From a candidate division WOR-3 bacterium (GTDB lineage: Bacteria; Hydrothermota; Hydrothermia; UBA1063): a stretch of 64,000 bases of DNA. This document shows positions 61,625 through 64,000 of the stretch, piece by piece (positions within the stretch are counted from its first letter, which is position 1; the number at the start of each line of letters is the position of its first letter). A program made the translations under genes and the position numbers. The notes under the pieces are model-generated. The model saw nothing but the letters and a program-made list of their open reading frames with translations. It was not told the origin of the DNA and did not search any database. Location: NCBI GenBank assembly GCA_039803545.1, contig JBDRYS010000001.1, positions 685,866-749,865 of the forward strand, given 5' to 3'.

Positions 61625-62402
61625 TCGCTGGTCTCCTCAACACGCCTCTCTTTGAACTGGATATAAAATCGAGAAGATACTTGATATCGTCATTCAATGG
61701 CAATTCGCTCTTTATTGTATCAATTGCCGAAGGCAAGGAAAGGCCCTTTCTGCAAAGTATATCAAAGGCCTTCTTTAAAACCGCTATCCTTTCCTTAGAG
61801 AAGCCCTTCCGCCTTAGTCCGACAATATTAAGGCCGTAGACCTTTGGTGGGTCCCCCGCTACCATCATAAAGGGAAGAACATCTTGAGAAACCCTTACCC
61901 CGCCTCCAACAATTGAGTAACCGCCTATTCTTGCGAATTGATGCACTCCAACAAGTCCCGATACAAAGGCATGGTCATCCACTTTTACATAACCTGCCAG
62001 CTGCGCAGCGTTCACGATAATACAATGGTTTCCCACTTCTACATTATGGGCAAGATGGGCATATGCCATAATATAATTAGAATCACCCACCTTAGTAAAG
62101 TTACCCTCTCCAGACGCAGTATGAATGGTCACAAACTCTCTAATGGTGTTGTTATTACCTATCTTGATAAAACTCTTCTCCCCTCTGTACGAAAGGTCCT
62201 GAGGATGTCCACCGATATACGCATGAGGATAGATCAAATTCTTCTCACCTATCTCCACATTTCCTTCGATAACCACGTGAGAACCAATTTTAGTATCTTT
62301 TCCAATACTAACATTACCTCTAATCACGGTATAGGGTCCAATTTCAACGCCTTCACCTATGACTACATCTCCCTCAATTATGCAAGTTGGGTGAATTTTC
62401 AC
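61605..62402 (-). CDS. lpxA: UDP-N-acetylglucosamine O-acyltransferase
   Basis: 265 residues. It begins with left-handed beta-helix hexapeptide repeats ('IIEGDVVIGEGVEIGPYTVI', 'VIEGNVEIGEKNLIYPHAYI'). 'YAHLAHNVEVGNHCII' contains the catalytic His of LpxA. 'GLNIVGLRRKGFSKERI' is the typical start of the C-terminal helical part. It transfers a 3-hydroxyacyl chain from ACP to UDP-GlcNAc, the first step of lipid A synthesis. If UDP-GlcNAc3N is the substrate, the acyl link would be an amide. Its ATG overlaps the lpxC-fabZ stop by 4 bases. Confidence 0.96.
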   Translation of the reverse strand: MKIHPTCIIEGDVVIGEGVEIGPYTVIRGNVSIGKDTKIGSHVVIEGNVEIGEKNLIYPHAYIGGHPQDLSYRGEKSFIKIGNNNTIREFVTIHTASGEGNFTKVGDSNYIMAYAHLAHNVEVGNHCIIVNAAQLAGYVKVDDHAFVSGLVGVHQFARIGGYSIVGGGVRVSQDVLPFMMVAGDPPKVYGLNIVGLRRKGFSKERIAVLKKAFDILCRKGLSLPSAIDTIKSELPLNDDIKYLLDFISSSKRGVLRRPANEREED

Positions 62403-63664
62403 CTTTCAACCTCCGTAATCTGAGCCATAAGCTCTGCCTCAGCAACTACTTCACCTTGACACTTCGCAACAGCCCTTACCTTCGCCATCTTCCCACCAAA
62501 CCTTAACAACTCGGCCTCTATTATCAAAGTATCACCGGGCTTGACGGGCTTGCGAAACCTTGCATTGTCAATACCTGCAAATAAAACAAGAACGTTGTTA
62601 ACGTCTTTAACACGTTTTAAAATCAGAAAACCTCCTACCTGAGCCATCGCCTCTATGATCAAAACGCCCGGCATTACAGGGAATTCTGGGAAATGCCCCT
62701 GGAAGAAGGGCTCATTTATGGTCACATTCTTAATACCAACAACCTTTTTTTCCGTTAGTGATTCAATCTTATCTACAAGGAGGAATGGATACCTGTGGGG
62801 CATGACTTTAAGAATATCGTAGACGGAAAAATTGGCCCCACCAAAAAGTTTATCAAGTTCCTTGACGAGTTCCAGATGGGCCCTATGCCCTGCCCTCTCC
62901 AGCACAAGCTTGCCACGAACCCTCTTCCCAAGAAGAGCAATGTCACCAATTAGGTCAAGAATCTTATGCCTCACAGGCTCATCGGGGTAATAAAGTCCGC
63001 CCTTAGCCTTAAATTCATTACTACCTACGACAACCACATTGTCGAGGCTTCCACCTCTCCCCAGCCCTGAGCTTAAAATAGTATTCACTTCCTCCTCTAA
63101 CAAAAAGGTCCTTGCCTTGCTAATCTCGCTAAAGTAAGTCTCAGGGGTAATTCTAAAATATGCATACTGGTAAGAGAGTAATGGATGGCCTGAGTATTGT
63201 ATGCCGTAACTCACTTCGAAGTCCCTTGAAGGAAAGGCAGAGATGGTAAAATCCGTTGAGGCAATATTAATTGGCTTTCTTATTTCAAGGTATTTTCTAT
63301 CCTTAGCTTGCTCAATTATTCCAACATCCATAATCGCCTTTGAAAATTCATAAGCAGAACCATCCAATCCAGGAATCTCAGGACCATCCACAACTATATA
63401 GGCGTTATCAACTCCACACCCCCACAGAGCAGAAAGGAGATGCTCAACGGTCATAACCACTGCATTCCCTTTACCCAGGTTCACTCCTCGGTTTATACTG
63501 TGGAGATTCTCATAATGAGCAGGAATCTGAACATCTTCAGGATACTTATGGAAAATTATTCCTGTGCCTTCCTCTGCCGGCTCAACAACTACAGTGCTTT
63601 CCTGTCCTGAATGTAATCCAATTCCTTTAAAATCAATCCTTTTCCTTATTGTCCTTTCCTTCAA
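62399..63664 (-). CDS. lpxC: LpxC-FabZ fusion (UDP-3-O-acyl-GlcNAc deacetylase/3-hydroxyacyl-ACP dehydratase)
   Basis: 421 residues. About 1-275 is LpxC: 'RIDFKGIGLHSGQESTVVV' opens it, 'MTVEHLLSALWGCGVDNAYI' holds the zinc His and catalytic Glu, 'HKILDLIGDIALLG' gives the second zinc His and the Asp, and 'GHRAHLELV' the catalytic His. About 278-421 is FabZ: 'ILKVMPHRYPFLLVDKIE' and 'FFQGHFPEFPVMPGVLIIEA' with the catalytic His and Glu. One removes the acetyl group for lipid A; the other dehydrates 3-hydroxyacyl-ACP for fatty acids. This fusion is well known in Bacteroidetes relatives. Both halves look intact. Confidence 0.96.
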   Translation of the reverse strand: MKERTIRKRIDFKGIGLHSGQESTVVVEPAEEGTGIIFHKYPEDVQIPAHYENLHSINRGVNLGKGNAVVMTVEHLLSALWGCGVDNAYIVVDGPEIPGLDGSAYEFSKAIMDVGIIEQAKDRKYLEIRKPINIASTDFTISAFPSRDFEVSYGIQYSGHPLLSYQYAYFRITPETYFSEISKARTFLLEEEVNTILSSGLGRGGSLDNVVVVGSNEFKAKGGLYYPDEPVRHKILDLIGDIALLGKRVRGKLVLERAGHRAHLELVKELDKLFGGANFSVYDILKVMPHRYPFLLVDKIESLTEKKVVGIKNVTINEPFFQGHFPEFPVMPGVLIIEAMAQVGGFLILKRVKDVNNVLVLFAGIDNARFRKPVKPGDTLIIEAELLRFGGKMAKVRAVAKCQGEVVAEAELMAQITEVER

Positions 63665-64000
63665 CTTTTTCCTCCAGCCTCTTTAACCTTTCATAGATCT
63701 CAGGTAACTTTTCCTCAAGGGCCCTTATTTTCAAAAATTTAGATCTTTCCCGAGCAAAGTATCCTCCGTAGATACCAGGCCCTTCAAGGCTCTTTGCAAC
63801 CCCTGCCTTTGCCAGTATGATAATGTTATCTCCTATTTCAAGATGATCGGCAATACCTACTTGGCCACCCATCATTACCCAGTTACCAACCTTAGTACTT
63901 CCAGCAATTCCCGTTTGTCCAGCAATAACCGTATGCTCGCCAATTTCAACATTGTGGCCAACGTGAACCTGATCATCAAGCTTGGTCCCTTTCTTAATAA
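63633..64000 (-). CDS. lpxD: UDP-3-O-acyl-glucosamine N-acyltransferase, C-terminal part (cut by window edge)
   Basis: The minus-strand frame is open to the right edge, so the gene begins outside the window; 121 residues are visible. They are hexapeptide repeats with 'VHVGHNVEIGEHTVIAG' containing the catalytic His of LpxD, then 'GSTKVGNWVMMGGQVGIADH' and the C-terminal helix 'LKIRALEEKLPEIYERLKRL'. It adds the N-linked acyl chain to lipid A precursor. The stop overlaps the lpxC start by 32 bases. The M at 63875 is internal, not a start. Confidence 0.9.
   Translation of the reverse strand, partial: IKKGTKLDDQVHVGHNVEIGEHTVIAGQTGIAGSTKVGNWVMMGGQVGIADHLEIGDNIIILAKAGVAKSLEGPGIYGGYFARERSKFLKIRALEEKLPEIYERLKRLEEKVEGKDNKEKD

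Overview
The window comes from an AT-rich (about 40% GC by eye), compact, diderm bacterial chromosome. The lipid A genes lpxD, lpxC-fabZ and lpxA, the secretin and the periplasmic folding factor show an outer membrane. The LpxC-FabZ fusion and a secreted protein with a C-terminal sorting tail of the type IX secretion type point to the Bacteroidetes/Chlorobi/Gemmatimonadetes side of the tree or an allied candidate phylum. A WOR-3/Hydrothermae-type lineage is my best guess from overall flavour, not proven. A double-thioredoxin protein disulfide oxidoreductase, a flavodiiron protein with its flavin reductase, a ferritin and a rubrerythrin-like protein suggest a thermophilic anaerobe that meets some oxygen. 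I see no phage, insertion sequence, CRISPR array or gene-free stretch over 300 bases; the largest gap is about 135 bases (50009-50143).

Layout. 1-6840: flavin reductase and fprA, a divergent RNase HII-like protein, an extended SDR, sufS-purM and a methyltransferase. 6856-10087: a two-gene flavin/iron-sulfur amino-acid dehydrogenase complex. 10175-18798: housekeeping genes (PpiD-like, eno, ftsB-like, rbfA-truB-ribF, gltX, Nudix, folC). 18868-21843: a large secreted modular protein. 21913-25920: an Rrf2-iscS-iscU-nadA-disulfide oxidoreductase operon. 25980-31760: transporter, ferritin, TPR protein, RNase-H-fold nuclease and dTDP-rhamnose/sugar genes. 31762-36710: minus-strand genes including a DegT-family protein that has lost its PLP residues, a tRNA-Arg, a 29-residue ribosomal-type protein, HU and gcvT.

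36806-50008 is the most distinctive block. It holds a degenerate-GGDEF sigma-54 activator, three prepilins on the plus strand, and a facing ten-gene minus-strand operon. After two prepilins, that operon follows the I-J-K-L-M-N-E-G order of the MSHA pilus locus. 50144-60688 carries a phosphate transport pair, ftsK, a rubrerythrin-like protein, metG, a TPR protein, a SpoIID-type protein and a GH15-like protein. 60635-64000 is the lipid A operon with a Gfo/Idh oxidoreductase beside lpxA.

Promoters are unusually easy to read: TTGAnn-17-TAnnnT occurs in front of many transcription units, often back to back in short divergent gaps. In at least eight genes the -10 box ends only 6 or 7 bases before the start codon, with no Shine-Dalgarno site. 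This is the signature of leaderless transcripts, and I used it to correct several starts. The pilus locus, the PLP-less DegT protein and the leaderless layout deserve the closest look.
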